From assembly GCA_022496805.1 (NCBI GenBank), contig CM040087.1:16761501-16825500 (forward strand): a DNA stretch of 64,000 nucleotides, written 5' to 3'. The stretch's first letter is position 1; the number at the start of each line of letters is the position of its first letter. The position numbers and the translations under genes were made by a program. The DNA comes from Pohlia nutans (taxonomy: Eukaryota; Streptophyta; Bryopsida; Bryales; Mniaceae). Positions 1-11,779 of the stretch are shown here, piece by piece. The notes below the pieces were generated by a model. That model was not told where the DNA came from. It did not search any database and saw only the letters and a list, made by a program, of their open reading frames with translations.

Positions 1-1098
1 AAACAATCAAACCTACACACAATTCCTTCAAGCTAAATGTGAAAGGAAGAACATCAAACCTCCACTCCACTCGTCGTTATTTACCTTAAAATAATAAATA
101 TTTCATTTAGAAAGTATCATATATGTAGAATTTTATATTTGTTAATGAGTGAGTGTTCATGACACAAGAATCAAATCTATATCTTAATAGTAAGTTTGAA
201 AGTTTGAAAGTGCCTCCATTCTAAATGCATTCTTTAACATAGAAGAAGATGTTGGAATCTTCAATGTATCTAATGAACATTTTAGTGTGAGAATGCTTTA
301 AAACCCTATGCCATTCTAACTTTAAAACTTTATAGTTAATTCTACATTTAACATTTTATGTTTTATCGCTTGTAGGCTTGTTTTTTATTCTTTCTTTAGC
401 TCTTTTAATATATAATTTTTTATAATTTTGGTTGTAGACATGTATTTACACTTCTACCATTTTGTAAAAGCTTTAGAGTATAAAACACTTTAATTTATTT
501 AAATGTAGTACAAACATTTTATAGTTATGAATCCATGATTTCTATAATTCTAAACGGAAATCTTCTTTGGTATATACATCTATTTCTCACAACTTGAAGT
601 GATCAACTAACTTTATGCTACGAGATTTTGTCAAGTTAAAATTGATTTTTTGGGCCTCCAAATCCAACTTGACTTGAGATTCTTTGGTTTTCGCCATCAT
701 GAATGCTTTTCAATGAGGTTCTATTTTTTTATAAAATTTTGTCATTGCGTTAATGCCCTTCGCTTGTTTATCAAAAATCATTGCCTTTGAAGGTGTCTTA
801 ATTAGACTGCTAAAAAAGGCAACTGAGAATTTATCTAATTGTTTATGAGGCTTTGTCTCACGGCTGTTAAATTCTATTAAGTATCATATGGATCTTCAAT
901 CATTCAATGCATTGTATGAAACTTCTTATGTGCATTCTAATATTACACCATCAATGGTCCGCATTATTATACAGTGAGTCTTTGAAGCTTGTGAATGTGA
1001 CGGCCATTCTGATTTTGGTGAATGCAGGGTAAATACGTCATTCTTTGCTAGTAGAAGTCCAATCAACCCTGTCTCATGTAAGGTTGGGGAAAGAGTAT
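1..1098. other. AT-rich flank of the copia insertion, no gene seen
   Basis: AT-rich sequence without a long open frame or recognisable exon. It is the left flank of the outer Ty1/copia insertion. The last bases before the element are ACAAT (1099-1103), which recur after the element at 12015-12019. Confidence 0.6.
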
Positions 1099-1103
1099 AC
1101 AAT

Positions 1104-1363
1104 TATTGAGGTAATAGATGCAACGTAGTATTGCTAGAAGCCAAAGACGTACGGGTGCTAAATAATGGTGTGTGGGAAGAGGGGTTAGGCATGGGCTGAT
1201 CTCTCTAGAGTGTCCTTGTGATGAGTTATCCCATATGGTTTGTCCATGGTGACCTCCTAGTGTACACTACTTAAGGTGGAAGGCCTTTGAGTAAAGATCA
1301 TCTCTTTCTACGCATTCCTTGTGTTTGTGTGTGTGCCTTGTGCAATCTTCTCTACCTTCAATA
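1104..1363 (+). repeat. 5' LTR of outer copia element
   Basis: 260-bp long terminal repeat with no difference seen from its partner at 11755-12014. It differs from the inner pair by a few substitutions and a 2-bp length change (TCTCTCT versus TCTCT). Terminal inverted hexamer TATTGA/TCAATA. Confidence 0.95.
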
Positions 1364-1377
1364 GGTTATGGGCCCAC
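1364..1377 (+). other. Primer binding site, tRNA-iMet half-molecule type
   Basis: Directly after the LTR, GGTTATGGGCCCAC is complementary to the anticodon stem-loop of plant initiator tRNA-Met as I recall it (GTGGGCCCATAACC), not to the tRNA 3' end. That is the arrangement known from Drosophila copia, where a 5' half of tRNA-iMet primes minus-strand synthesis. The inner element has the same 14 bases at 5068-5081. Confidence 0.75.
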
Positions 1378-2181
1378 TCATGTGTGTTTCATGAGTATTA
1401 GATTGCATTTGTGCAAGTATTTTGAGGTCGGTGCGCAACCGGCGGTTTTGGAGCATTGTTGGAGGTTTTTGAGCTTGTTGGAGCGTTGGTGTTTCTTGGA
1501 GGTGTGCATGGGCTGAAGATACATGTTGGTGCACTCTCTTTGGTCAATCTCTTCCCTTGATCTCCTTCTTTTCTTGCTTCTATCTCTTCGTTGCGGTGGA
1601 ACTTCGTTTGGTTCAATTGTGAGCATTTGAGTGAATGCAAGTGATTTGTGAGGTGTGAGGGCTCTCGTGGAGGGTCTACCATCTGATCCTAGTGATTAGG
1701 CACTTGCTTTGAGGTGTTGCATGTGTTTCATGCTCTTGGGGTGCTCAAATTTTCATTTGGAGCTAGTTTGTGCACAAAGGTGCGGTTTTGAGCAATTTCA
1801 ATGCAATTGGGGTTTTGAGGGACTTGTGTGAGTTCATGTGCATTGAGTGAGTGCTCTTGAGGGACACAAAGGTGTCATTGACGCGCATTGAGTGTTTGTG
1901 GACACTAAGGCGTCGTATTGAAGCATTTGGAGTTGTTTTGAACTCCATTGAGTGATTTGAGGGGCTTTGGTGAGCCTCTTTGCATTTTTGGGTGAGGGTT
2001 CTCACATTTGAGTGTTGGAAGGTGTGTGTGGAGCACACAAGTGCTGATCTAGTGTTTGGGGTTGTTTAAAATCCATTGGGTACACAAAGGTGCAATATTA
2101 AAGCAAAAAATCACAAAAACAAAGTTGTGTGTTTGAGTTTGAGGTTTCATTTGTGTGGGGAGGCATACGTAAGTGAGGATC

Positions 2182-4809
2182 ATGGCATCTTTTGAGGGTG
2201 AGGGTCCCAAGGTCGTGGACAAGTTCGATGGGGTGAATTTCCACTTGTGGAAGTTCAAAATGGAGATGGTGATGGCCGAGAAAGAGTTGTGGGAGATTGT
2301 CGAGGGTAGTGAGGAACCTCCTTTCTCTTCTACGGATTCTACGATCATGCGAGAGTACACGAGGAGGGAGAAGAAGGCATTTGCCATTTTGGCACTCAAC
2401 CTCGCGGATTCGCAACTTGCGCACATTCGTTCGTGCAAGACACCCGCGGAAGCATGGTCCAAGCTTTGCAACATTCACGAAGCAAAAACATTGGCCAACA
2501 TTTTGTTTTTGAGGCGCAAGTTCTTCACCATCAAGATGGGCGAAGAAGATGACATGTTGGCGCACATCAACAAGGTCAAGGCTCTCGCGGATCAACTCAA
2601 CGGTTGCGACGTGTCGATTACGGATGGTGACATCGTGATGACACTTTTGGAGAGCCTTCCATCATCATACGAGTACCTCATCGTGGCGATGGAATCAAGA
2701 CCTATTACGGAGCTCACATTGGACTATGTGACCTCACGGTTGTTGCACGAGCTTTCGCGGCGAAAGGAGAACGAGTCTCGAGAAGATGGAGCGGCACTCG
2801 TGGCGAAGCAATCCAAGAATGGAGGCGGTGGGAGCTCAAGCGACAAAGTGTGCTACTATTGTGGTAAGAAGGGCCACATCGCCAAATTTTGTTTCAAACG
2901 CAAGAGGGATGAGAAGGGGGAGAGTGCAAACAACACTAAAACTCGTGATGATGATGAGTACGCATTTACGGCTAGATATGATGCAAGCATGAGTGATGGC
3001 ATCGAGAGTGATGCAAGCATGAGTGATGGCATCGAGGGTTATGCAAGCATGAGTGATTGGGATGAGTATGCAAACATGGCAAGCAATGTATCGTGCAATG
3101 GTAGTACGAGTGATTGGATTGTTGATTCGGGGGCTACAAGCCACATGTCACCACATAAAACCTATTTTCATTCGTATGCTCTCATTAATCCAAGGAGAGT
3201 GATTTTGGGAGATGATACGGTGCTTGAGGCCGTTGGCAAGGGCCAAATTGTTGTAGACACCGAGGTGAGGGGTCGTGTGAAGACAATCACTATCAAAGAT
3301 GTCCTCCACGTTCCCAAACTAAAAGCAAATTTACTATCGGTGAGGCAATTAGTGGCAAAGCACTTGAGGGTAGAGTTTAGTGATGAGGGGTGTTATGTGT
3401 TGTCACCGAGTCGAGATGAGGTGGCCATCATTGAAGAACACGAGGGCTTGTACCACATCAAGTTCTCCAAGGTGCATTCCAAGGAATCGGCGGCGTTGGC
3501 GCATTCAAACTTGAAGGACGACAAGTTGGCGTTGTGGCATCGTCGACTTGGCCATTTGAACATCAAGAGTGTGAAGACACTACGCGGCATGGTAAGCGGT
3601 ATGGATCTTCATCAATTGAAAGTGGATGCTTCTACATTCACGTGTGAAGGTTGCATTGAAGGCAAGCAACAACGGTTGCCATTTGCGGGTGAAGGGGCGA
3701 CACGGGCCACAAAAGTTTTGGAGATCGTGCATTCGGATGTGTGTGGCCCCATGAAGACCACCTCGATGGGAGGTTGCAAGTACTTTGTGACCTTCATCGA
3801 TGATTTTTCAAGGAAGATATGGCTCTACCCTATCAAAGCCAAGAGTGAGTGCTTTGAGAAGTTCAAGGAGTTCAAGACATTGGTGGAGAACCAATCCGAG
3901 TTGAAGATCAAGGTGTTTCGGTCGGACAATGGCGGCGAGTACATGTCCAAGAAATTTGACGAGCTTTTGAAGAATGAAGGCATCGCTCGCCAAACTTCGG
4001 CCCCGTACACGCCTCAACAAAATGGAGTTGCGGAGCGCGCAAATCGCACGATTGTAGAGATGGCGAAGAGCATGTTGCTCGCTCAAAACTTGAAGTTGGA
4101 CCTTTGGGCGGAAGCGGTGGTGAATGCGGTGTACACACGCAATCGGTGTCCAACAAGTGCGGTTGAAGGCATGACGCCGGAGCAAGCGTGGAGTGGGAGG
4201 CAACCATGTGTTGCACACATGCGCATCTTCGGATGCATTGCATACGCCAAGGTTCCCGACGAACGGAGGACTAAACTCGAGGCTAAGGCCTTGAAATGTG
4301 TGTTTCTTGGGTATTGTGAAGGTACCAAGGCGTATAGACTCATGTCGGTGGACACGAGGAAGATCATTCGGTCACGTGATGTGACGTTTTGTGAGGAGTC
4401 TACGATGGAGGCTCCTTTGGAGGTTGGTCCAAGTGGGAGTAGTGGAGACGTATTGGTGGACACACCCTCCAAGTCTCCTAGTGTTGTTGATATAGGTGAT
4501 GATGACGGTGATGACGAAGATGGCGACACGGAGGTTGTCGAAGCGCCATCGAGCTCAAAGACCAAGAATGGCGCAAAGGGTGCGCAAGAGGAGCAAGTTT
4601 CTTCAAGCAAGCGGCGGTACCCCGAGAGATCGCGCAAGCCACTTGGAGAATGGTGGAAGAATCACATCTTCCCTCAAGAGGATGACGAGCATGCGAATGT
4701 GGCACTATCGGATGGTCCATTGACCATTCGCGAAGCCATGCAAGGTGAGGATGCGGTCAAGTGGGAGCGCGCCATGCAAGAGGAGTACGACTCTCTAATT
4801 GCTAACGGT
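2182..4809 (+). pseudogene. Outer copia gag-pol, 5' part (interrupted)
   Basis: First 876 codons of a copia polyprotein: gag, CCHC zinc knuckle, protease (DSGA), GAG-pre-integrase and DDE integrase. The start is the ATG at 2182; upstream codons in frame are not ATG. The frame is open until the inner element's LTR, where GGT is followed by TAT TGA and ends at 4815. The remainder (reverse transcriptase and RNase H) lies at 10274-11779. No frameshift or stop is seen in this half, so the copy was coding-intact until it was hit. A repeat of about 10 residues (ASMSDGIE type, three units) follows the zinc knuckle and differs in detail from the inner copy. Confidence 0.92.
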
Positions 4810-5067
4810 TATTGAGGTAATTGATGCAACGTAGTATTGCTAGAAGCCAAAGACGTACGGGTGCTAAATAATGGTGTGTGGGAGGAGGGGTTAGGCATGG
4901 GCTGATCTCTAGAGTGTCCTTGTGATGAGTTATCCCATATGGTTTGTCCATGGTGACCTCCTAGTGTACACTACTTAAGGTGGAAGGCCTTTGAGTAAAG
5001 ATCATCTCTTTCTACGCATTCCTTGTGTTTGTGTGTGTGCCTTGTGCAATCTTCTCTACCTTCAATA
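4810..5067 (+). repeat. 5' LTR of inner copia element
   Basis: 258 bp, TATTGA...TCAATA, no difference seen from 10011-10268. Confidence 0.95.
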
Positions 5068-5081
5068 GGTTATGGGCCCAC
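5068..5081 (+). other. Primer binding site of inner copia element
   Basis: GGTTATGGGCCCAC directly follows the LTR. It is complementary to the anticodon region of initiator tRNA-Met, as in the outer copy. Confidence 0.75.
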
Positions 5082-5889
5082 TCATGTGTGTTTCATGAGT
5101 ATTAGATTGCATTTGTGCAAGTATTTTGAGGTCGGTGCGCAACGGGCGGTTTTGGAGCATTGTTGGAGGTTTTGGAGCTTGTTGAAGCGTTGGTGTTTCT
5201 TGGAGGTGTGCATGGGCTGAAGTTACATGTTGGAGCACTCTCTTTGGTCAATTTCTTCCCTTGATCTCCTTCTTTTCTTTCTTCTATCTCTTCGTTGCGA
5301 GTGGAACTTCGTTTGGTTCAATTGTGAGCATTTGAGTAAATGCAAGTGATTTGTGAGGTGTGAAGGCTCTCGTGGAGGGTCTACCATCTGATCCTAGTGA
5401 TTAGGCACTTGCTTTGAGGTGTTGCATGTGTTTCATGCTCTTGGGGTGCTCAAATTTTCATTTGGAGCTAGTTTGTGCACAAAGGTGCGGTTTTGAGCAA
5501 TTTCAATGCGATTGGGGTTTTGAGGGACTTGTGTGAGTTCATGTGCATTGAGTGAGTGCTCTTGAAGGACACAAAGGTGTCATTGACGTGCATTGAGTGT
5601 TTGGGGACACTAAGGCGTCGTATTGAAGCATTTGGAGTTGTTTTGAGCTCCATTGAGTGATTTGAGGGGTTTTGGTGAGCCTCTTTGCATTTTTGGGTGA
5701 GGGTTCTCACATTTGAGTGTTGGGAGGCGTGTGTGGAGCACAAAAGTGCTGATCTAGTGTTTGGGGTTGTTTTAAACCCATTGGGTGCACAAAGGTGCAA
5801 TATCAAAAAAAAAAAAAATCACAAAAACAAAGTTGTGTGTTTGAGTTTGAGGTTTCATTTGTGTGGGGAGGCATACGTAAGTGAGGATC

Positions 5890-8800
5890 ATGGCATCTTT
5901 TGAGGGTGAGGGTCCCAAGGTCGTGGACAAGTTCGATGGGGTGAATTTCCACTTGTGGAAGTTCAAAATGGAGATGGTGATGGCCGAGAAGGAGTTGTGG
6001 GAGATTGTCGAGGGTAGTGAGGAACCTCCTTTCTCTTCTACGGATCCTAGGATCATGCAAGCGTACACGAGGAGGGAGAAGAAGGCATTTGCCATTTTGG
6101 CACTCAACCTCGCGGATTCGCAACTTGCGCACATTCGTTCGTGCAAGACACCCGCGGAAGCATGGTCCAAGCTTTGCAACATTCACGAAGCGAAAACATT
6201 GGCCAACATTTTGTTTTTGAGGCGCAAGTTCTTCACCATCAAGATGGGCGAAGAAGATGACATGTTGGCGCACATCAACAAGGTCAAAGCTCTCGCGGAT
6301 CAACTCAACGGTTGCGACGTGTCGGTTACGGATGGTGACATCGTGATGACACTTTTGGAGAGCCTTCCATCATCATACGAGTACCTCATCGTGGCGATGG
6401 AGTCAAGACCCATTACGGAGCTCACATTGGACTATGTGACCTCACGGTTGTTGCACGAGCTTTCGCGGCGAAAGGAGAACGAGTCTCGAGAAGATGGAGC
6501 GGCACTCGTGGCGAAGCAATCCAAGAATGGAGGCGGTGGGAGCTCAAGCGACAAGGTGTGCTTCTATTGTGGTAAGAAGGGCCACATTGCCAAATTTTGC
6601 TTCAAACGCAAGAGGGATGAGAAAGGGGAGAGTGCAAACAACACTAAAACTCGTGACGATGATGAGTACGCATTTACGGCTAGATATGAGGCAAGCATGA
6701 GCGATGGCATCGAGGGTGATGCAAGCATGAGTGATGGTATCGAGGGTGATGCAAGCATGAGTGATTGGATTGAGGTTGGTGATGAGTATGCAAACATGGC
6801 AAGCAATGTATCGTGCAATGGTAGTACGAGTGATTGGATTGTTGATTCGGGGGCTACAAGCCACATGTCACCACATAAAACTTGTTTTCATTCGTATGCT
6901 CTCATTAATCCAAGGAGAGTGATTTTGGGAGATGATACGGTGCTTGAGGCCGTTGGCAAGGGCCAAATTGTTGTAGACACCGAGGTGAGGGGTCGTGTGA
7001 AGACAATCACTATCCAAGATGTCCTCCACGTTCCCAAACTAACGGCAAATTTACTATCGGTGAGGCAACTAGTGGCAAAGCACTTGAGAGTAGAGTTTAG
7101 TGATAAGGGGTGTTATGTGTTGTCACCGAGTCGAGATGAGGTGGCCATCATTGAAGAACACGAGGGCTTGTACCACATCAAGTTCTCCAAGGTGCATTCG
7201 AAGGAATCGGCGGCGTTGGCGCATTCAAACTTGAAGGACGACAAGTTGGCGTTGTGGCATCGTCGACTTGGCCATTTGAACATCAAGAGTGTGAAGACAC
7301 TACGCGGCATGGTAAGCGGTATGGATCTTCATCAATTGAAAGTGGATGCTTCTACATTCACGTGTGAAGGTTGCATTGAAGGCAAGCAACAACGGTTGCC
7401 ATTTGCGGGTGAAGGGGCGACACGGGCCACAAAAGTTTTGGAGATCGTGCATTCGGATGTGTGTGGCCCCATGAAGACCACCTCGATGGGAGGTTGCAAG
7501 TACTTTGTGACCTTCATCGATGATTTTTCAAGGAAGATATGGCTCTACCCTATCAAAGCCAAGAGTGAGTGCTTTGAGAAGTTCAAGGAGTTCAAGACAT
7601 TGGTGGAGAACCAATCCGAGTTGAAGATCAAGGTGTTTCGGTCGGACAATGGCGGCGAGTACATGTCCAAGAAATTTGACGAGCTTTTGAAGAATGAAGG
7701 CATCGCACGCCAAACTTCGGCCCCGTACACGCCTCAACAAAATGGAGTTGCGGAGCGCGCAAATCGCACCATTGTAGAGATGGCGAGGAGCATGTTGCAC
7801 GCTCAAAACTTGAAGTTGGACCTTTGGGCGGAAGCGGTGGTGAATGCGGTATACACACGCAATCGGTGTCCAACAAGCGCGGTTGAAGGCATGACGCCGG
7901 AGCAAGCGTGGAGTGGGAGGCAACCATGTGTTGCACACATGCGCATCTTCGGATGCATTGCATATGCGAAGGTTCCCGACGAACGGAGGACTAAACTCGA
8001 GGCTAAGGCCTTGAAATGTGTGTTTCTTGGGTATTGTGAAGGTACCAAGGCGTATAGACTCATGTCGGTAGACACGAGGAAGATCATTCGGTCACGTGAT
8101 GTGACATTTTGTGAGGAGTCTACGATGGAGGCTCCTTTGAAGGTTGGTCCAAGTGGGAGTAGTGGAGACGTTTTGGTGGACACACCCTCCAAGTCTCCTA
8201 GTGTTGTTGATGTAGGTGATGATGACGGTGATGACGAAGCTGGCGACACGGAGGTTGTTGAAGCGCCATCGAGCTCAAAGGCCAAGAATGGCGCAAAGGG
8301 CACGCAAGAGGAGCAAGTTTCTTCAAGCGAGCGGCGGTACCCCGAGAGATCGCGCAAGCCACCTGGAGAATGGTGGAAGAACCACATCTTCCCTCAAGTG
8401 GAGGACGAGCATGCGAATGTGGCATTATCGGATGGTCCATTGACCATTCGAGAAGCCATGCAAGGTGAGGATGCGGTCAAGTGGGAGCGCGCCATGCAAG
8501 AGGAGTACGACTCTCTAATTGCTAACGGTACGTGGCAATTAACTCCCATTCCAAAGGATCGCAACCCCATTGGTTGCAAATGGGTGTTTCGGACAAAGAA
8601 GGATGTTTCGAGTATTGTTGTGCGTCACAAGGCAAGACTAGTAGCCAAGGGGTTCGCGCAAGTGCATGGGGTGGACTTTCACGAGACATTTGCTCCCGTG
8701 GCCAAGTTCACCACCATTCGATGCATTCTTGCCATTGGAGCGGCCTTGGACTTGGAGATGCATCAAATGGATGTGAAGACCGCATTTTTGAATGGCGATT

Positions 8801-10035
8801 TGGAGGAGGACATCTACATGGTGCAACCTGAGGTGTTTGTGCAACAAGGTAATGAGCACCTTGTTTGTAAGTTGCAAAAATCATTGTATGGGTTGAAACA
8901 ATCACCAAGAGCGTGGTACCAAAAGATTGACACGTTCTTGCTTGCACACGGGTTTACTAGGAGCATTGCGGATCATAGTCTCTACTTCATGCAAGAGGGG
9001 CAACATGTGGTGATTGTGATCATATATGTTGATGATTTGATCATTCTTGCAAGCCTCATGAGTTTAATGAATGCATTAAAAGGCATGCTTGAGAGAGAGT
9101 ACGAGATGAGTGATCTTGGAGAATTGCACTTTTGTCTTGGTGTTGAGTTTGTGCGTGATAGGGCTACACGCACTATCACCATGAGTCAAGGCAAGTATGT
9201 GATGGACGTGCTCAAGAGATTCGGGATGGAGGATTGTAAGCCCGTGGCAACACCATTGGATGCAAACTCCAAGCTCGTCAAGCTTTCGGAGGAGGAGTAT
9301 GCGATGGAGGCTAAATCGATGGCGGAGGTGCCATACAAGCAAGCGGTGGGGTCGTTGATGTATGCGATGATTGCGACACGGCCCGACCTTGCGTATCCAA
9401 TTAGCGTGGTGAGTCAACACATGGCGAGACCGGGCTCGATGCATTGGATGACGGTCAAGAGGATCATGCGTTATTTGAGGGGCACAAGCGATGTGAAGTT
9501 GTGTCTTGGAGGCAAAGACATTGTGTTGAGCGGCTATTGCGACGCGGACTACGCGGGAGACACGAGCGATCGAAGATCGACAACGGGCTACATGTTCAAG
9601 GTCGGATCGGGAGCGGTGTCGTGGAATAGCAAGCGGCAACAAACGACGGCGACATCAACGGTGGAGGCCGAGTACATGGCTACGAGCCATGCCACGAAGG
9701 AGGCCATTTGGTTGAGGCAACTAATGGTGGATGTGGGTTGCACACAAGGTGAGGCTACAACGATTATGTGTGACAACCAAGGGTGCATTTCACTTGCAAA
9801 GAACCCTACACATCATTCACGCACGAAGCACATTGATGTGCAATACCACTTCATTCGGGAGAAGTTGGAATTGGGAGTTATACATTTGGAGTATTGCCCA
9901 ACGGAGCACATGGTGGGAGATGTGCTCACAAAGGGTCTTTGTAGAGACCGACACCAACGATTAGTAATAGCATTTGGACTTAGAGGCTTTGGCTCTACGC
10001 AAAGTGGGAGTATTGAGGTAATTGATGCAACGTAG
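5890..10035 (+). CDS. Ty1/copia gag-pol polyprotein, intact (1,381 aa)
   Basis: One uninterrupted frame from ATG 5890 to a TAG inside the 3' LTR. Domains in order: copia-type gag (about residues 1-200); CCHC zinc knuckle at 224-237 (C-x2-C-x4-H-x4-C); a run of three roughly 10-residue repeats (about 265-295); aspartic protease with DSGA at D319; GAG-pre-integrase (LWHRRLGHLN); integrase with D523, D586 and E622 (D-x35-E); reverse transcriptase with YVDD starting at residue 1046; RNase H near the C-terminus (DADYAGD, EAEYMA). All key residues are present. The polyprotein would self-process and carry out reverse transcription and integration of the element. It is closely similar to the broken outer copy. 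Expression would come from the LTR. Confidence 0.95.
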   Translation: MASFEGEGPKVVDKFDGVNFHLWKFKMEMVMAEKELWEIVEGSEEPPFSSTDPRIMQAYTRREKKAFAILALNLADSQLAHIRSCKTPAEAWSKLCNIHEAKTLANILFLRRKFFTIKMGEEDDMLAHINKVKALADQLNGCDVSVTDGDIVMTLLESLPSSYEYLIVAMESRPITELTLDYVTSRLLHELSRRKENESREDGAALVAKQSKNGGGGSSSDKVCFYCGKKGHIAKFCFKRKRDEKGESANNTKTRDDDEYAFTARYEASMSDGIEGDASMSDGIEGDASMSDWIEVGDEYANMASNVSCNGSTSDWIVDSGATSHMSPHKTCFHSYALINPRRVILGDDTVLEAVGKGQIVVDTEVRGRVKTITIQDVLHVPKLTANLLSVRQLVAKHLRVEFSDKGCYVLSPSRDEVAIIEEHEGLYHIKFSKVHSKESAALAHSNLKDDKLALWHRRLGHLNIKSVKTLRGMVSGMDLHQLKVDASTFTCEGCIEGKQQRLPFAGEGATRATKVLEIVHSDVCGPMKTTSMGGCKYFVTFIDDFSRKIWLYPIKAKSECFEKFKEFKTLVENQSELKIKVFRSDNGGEYMSKKFDELLKNEGIARQTSAPYTPQQNGVAERANRTIVEMARSMLHAQNLKLDLWAEAVVNAVYTRNRCPTSAVEGMTPEQAWSGRQPCVAHMRIFGCIAYAKVPDERRTKLEAKALKCVFLGYCEGTKAYRLMSVDTRKIIRSRDVTFCEESTMEAPLKVGPSGSSGDVLVDTPSKSPSVVDVGDDDGDDEAGDTEVVEAPSSSKAKNGAKGTQEEQVSSSERRYPERSRKPPGEWWKNHIFPQVEDEHANVALSDGPLTIREAMQGEDAVKWERAMQEEYDSLIANGTWQLTPIPKDRNPIGCKWVFRTKKDVSSIVVRHKARLVAKGFAQVHGVDFHETFAPVAKFTTIRCILAIGAALDLEMHQMDVKTAFLNGDLEEDIYMVQPEVFVQQGNEHLVCKLQKSLYGLKQSPRAWYQKIDTFLLAHGFTRSIADHSLYFMQEGQHVVIVIIYVDDLIILASLMSLMNALKGMLEREYEMSDLGELHFCLGVEFVRDRATRTITMSQGKYVMDVLKRFGMEDCKPVATPLDANSKLVKLSEEEYAMEAKSMAEVPYKQAVGSLMYAMIATRPDLAYPISVVSQHMARPGSMHWMTVKRIMRYLRGTSDVKLCLGGKDIVLSGYCDADYAGDTSDRRSTTGYMFKVGSGAVSWNSKRQQTTATSTVEAEYMATSHATKEAIWLRQLMVDVGCTQGEATTIMCDNQGCISLAKNPTHHSRTKHIDVQYHFIREKLELGVIHLEYCPTEHMVGDVLTKGLCRDRHQRLVIAFGLRGFGSTQSGSIEVIDAT

Positions 10036-10268
10036 TATTGCTAGAAGCCAAAGACGTACGGGTGCTAAATAATGGTGTGTGGGAGGAGGGGTTAGGCATG
10101 GGCTGATCTCTAGAGTGTCCTTGTGATGAGTTATCCCATATGGTTTGTCCATGGTGACCTCCTAGTGTACACTACTTAAGGTGGAAGGCCTTTGAGTAAA
10201 GATCATCTCTTTCTACGCATTCCTTGTGTTTGTGTGTGTGCCTTGTGCAATCTTCTCTACCTTCAATA
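10011..10268 (+). repeat. 3' LTR of inner copia element
   Basis: 258 bp, no difference seen from 4810-5067. It contains the last codons and TAG stop of the polyprotein. It is followed by target duplication ACGGT at 10269-10273. Confidence 0.95.
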
Positions 10269-10273
10269 ACGGT

Positions 10274-11779
10274 ACGTGGCAATTAACTCCCAATCCAAAG
10301 GATCGCAACCCCATTGGTTGCAAATGGGTGTTTCGTACAAAGAGGGATGTTTCGGGCAATATTGTGCGTCACAAGGCAAGACTAGTTGCGAAGGGGTTCG
10401 CGCAAGTGCATGGGGTGGATTTTCACGAGACGTTTGCTCCCGTGGCCAAGTTCACCACCATTCGGTGCATTCTTGCGATTGGTGCGGCTATGGACTTGGA
10501 GATGCATCAAATGGATGTGAAGACCGCATTTTTGAATGGCGATTTGGAGGAAGACATCTACATGGTGCAACCCGAGGGCTTTGTGCAACAAGGTAAAGAG
10601 CATCTTGTTTGTAAGTTGCAAAAATCATTATATGGGTTGAAACAATCTCCAAGAGCGTGGTACCAAAAGATTGACACCTTCTTGCTTGCTCACGGGTTTA
10701 CTAGGAGCATTGCGGATCATAGTCTCTACTTTATGCAAGTGGGGCAACATGTGGTGATTGTGATCATATATGTTGATGATTTGATCATTCTTGCAAGCCT
10801 CATGAGTTTAATAAATGCATTAAAAGCCATGCTTGAGAGAGAGTACGAGATGAGTGATCTTGGAGATTTGCACTTTTGTCTTGGTGTTGAGTTTGTGCGA
10901 GATAGGGCTACACGCACTATCACCATGAGTCAAGGCAAGTATGTGATGGACGTGCTCAAGAGATTCGGGATGGAGGATTGTAAGCCCGTGGCAACACCAT
11001 TGGATGCAAACTCCAAGCTCGTCAAGCTTTCGGAGGAGGAATATGCGGCGGAGGCCAAATCAATGGCGGAGGTGCCATACAAGCAAGCGGTGGGGTCGTT
11101 GATGTATGCGATGATTGCGACACGGCCCGACCTTGCGTATCCAATTAGCGTGGTGAGTCAACACATGGCGAGACCGGGCTCAATGCATTGGATGGCGGTC
11201 AAGAGGATCATGCGTTATTTGAAGGGCACAAGCGATGTGAAGTTGTGTCTTGGAGGCAAAGACATTGTGTTGAGCGGCTATTGCGACGCGGACTACGCGG
11301 GAGACACGAGCGATCGAAGATCGACAACGGGCTACATGTTCAAGGTTGGATCGGGAGCCGTGTCGTGGAATAGCAAGCGGCAACAAACCACGGCCACATC
11401 AACGGTGGAGGCCGAGTACATGGCTACGAGCCATGCCACGAAGGAGGCCATTTGGTTGAGGCAACTAATGGTAGATGTGGGTTGCACACAAGGTGCGGCT
11501 ACAACGATTTTGTGTGACAACCAAGGGTGCATTTCACTTGCAAAGAACCCTACACATCATTCACGCACGAAGCACATTGATGTGCAATACCACTTCATTC
11601 GGGAGAAGTTGGAATTGGGAGTTATACACTTGGAGTATTGTCCAACGGAGCACATGGTGGCGGATGTGCTCACAAAGGGTCTTTGTAGAGACCGACATCA
11701 ACGATTAGTAATAGCATTTGGACTTAGAGGCTTTGGCTCTACGCAAAGTGGGAGTATTGAGGTAATAGATGCAACGTAG
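10274..11779 (+). pseudogene. Outer copia pol, 3' part (reverse transcriptase and RNase H)
   Basis: 502 codons including the stop, continuing the frame that breaks off at 4809. It holds the reverse transcriptase (FAPVAK, then YVDDLI) and RNase H. The part is open throughout but lacks its own start codon, having been separated from gag, protease and integrase by the inner insertion. It ends with TAG inside the 3' LTR, like the inner copy. Confidence 0.9.

Larger units (their letters stand above)
4810..10268 (+). mobile_element. Inner, intact Ty1/copia element
   Basis: A complete 5,459-bp element: LTR 4810-5067, primer site 5068-5081, polyprotein 5890-10035, purine tract AAAGTGGGAG at 10001-10010, LTR 10011-10268. 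It is flanked by the duplicated target ACGGT (4805-4809 and 10269-10273) within the pol gene of the outer copy. The two 258-bp LTRs read as identical and no inactivating change is visible in the polyprotein, so this copy is very young and may be competent. Confidence 0.96.
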
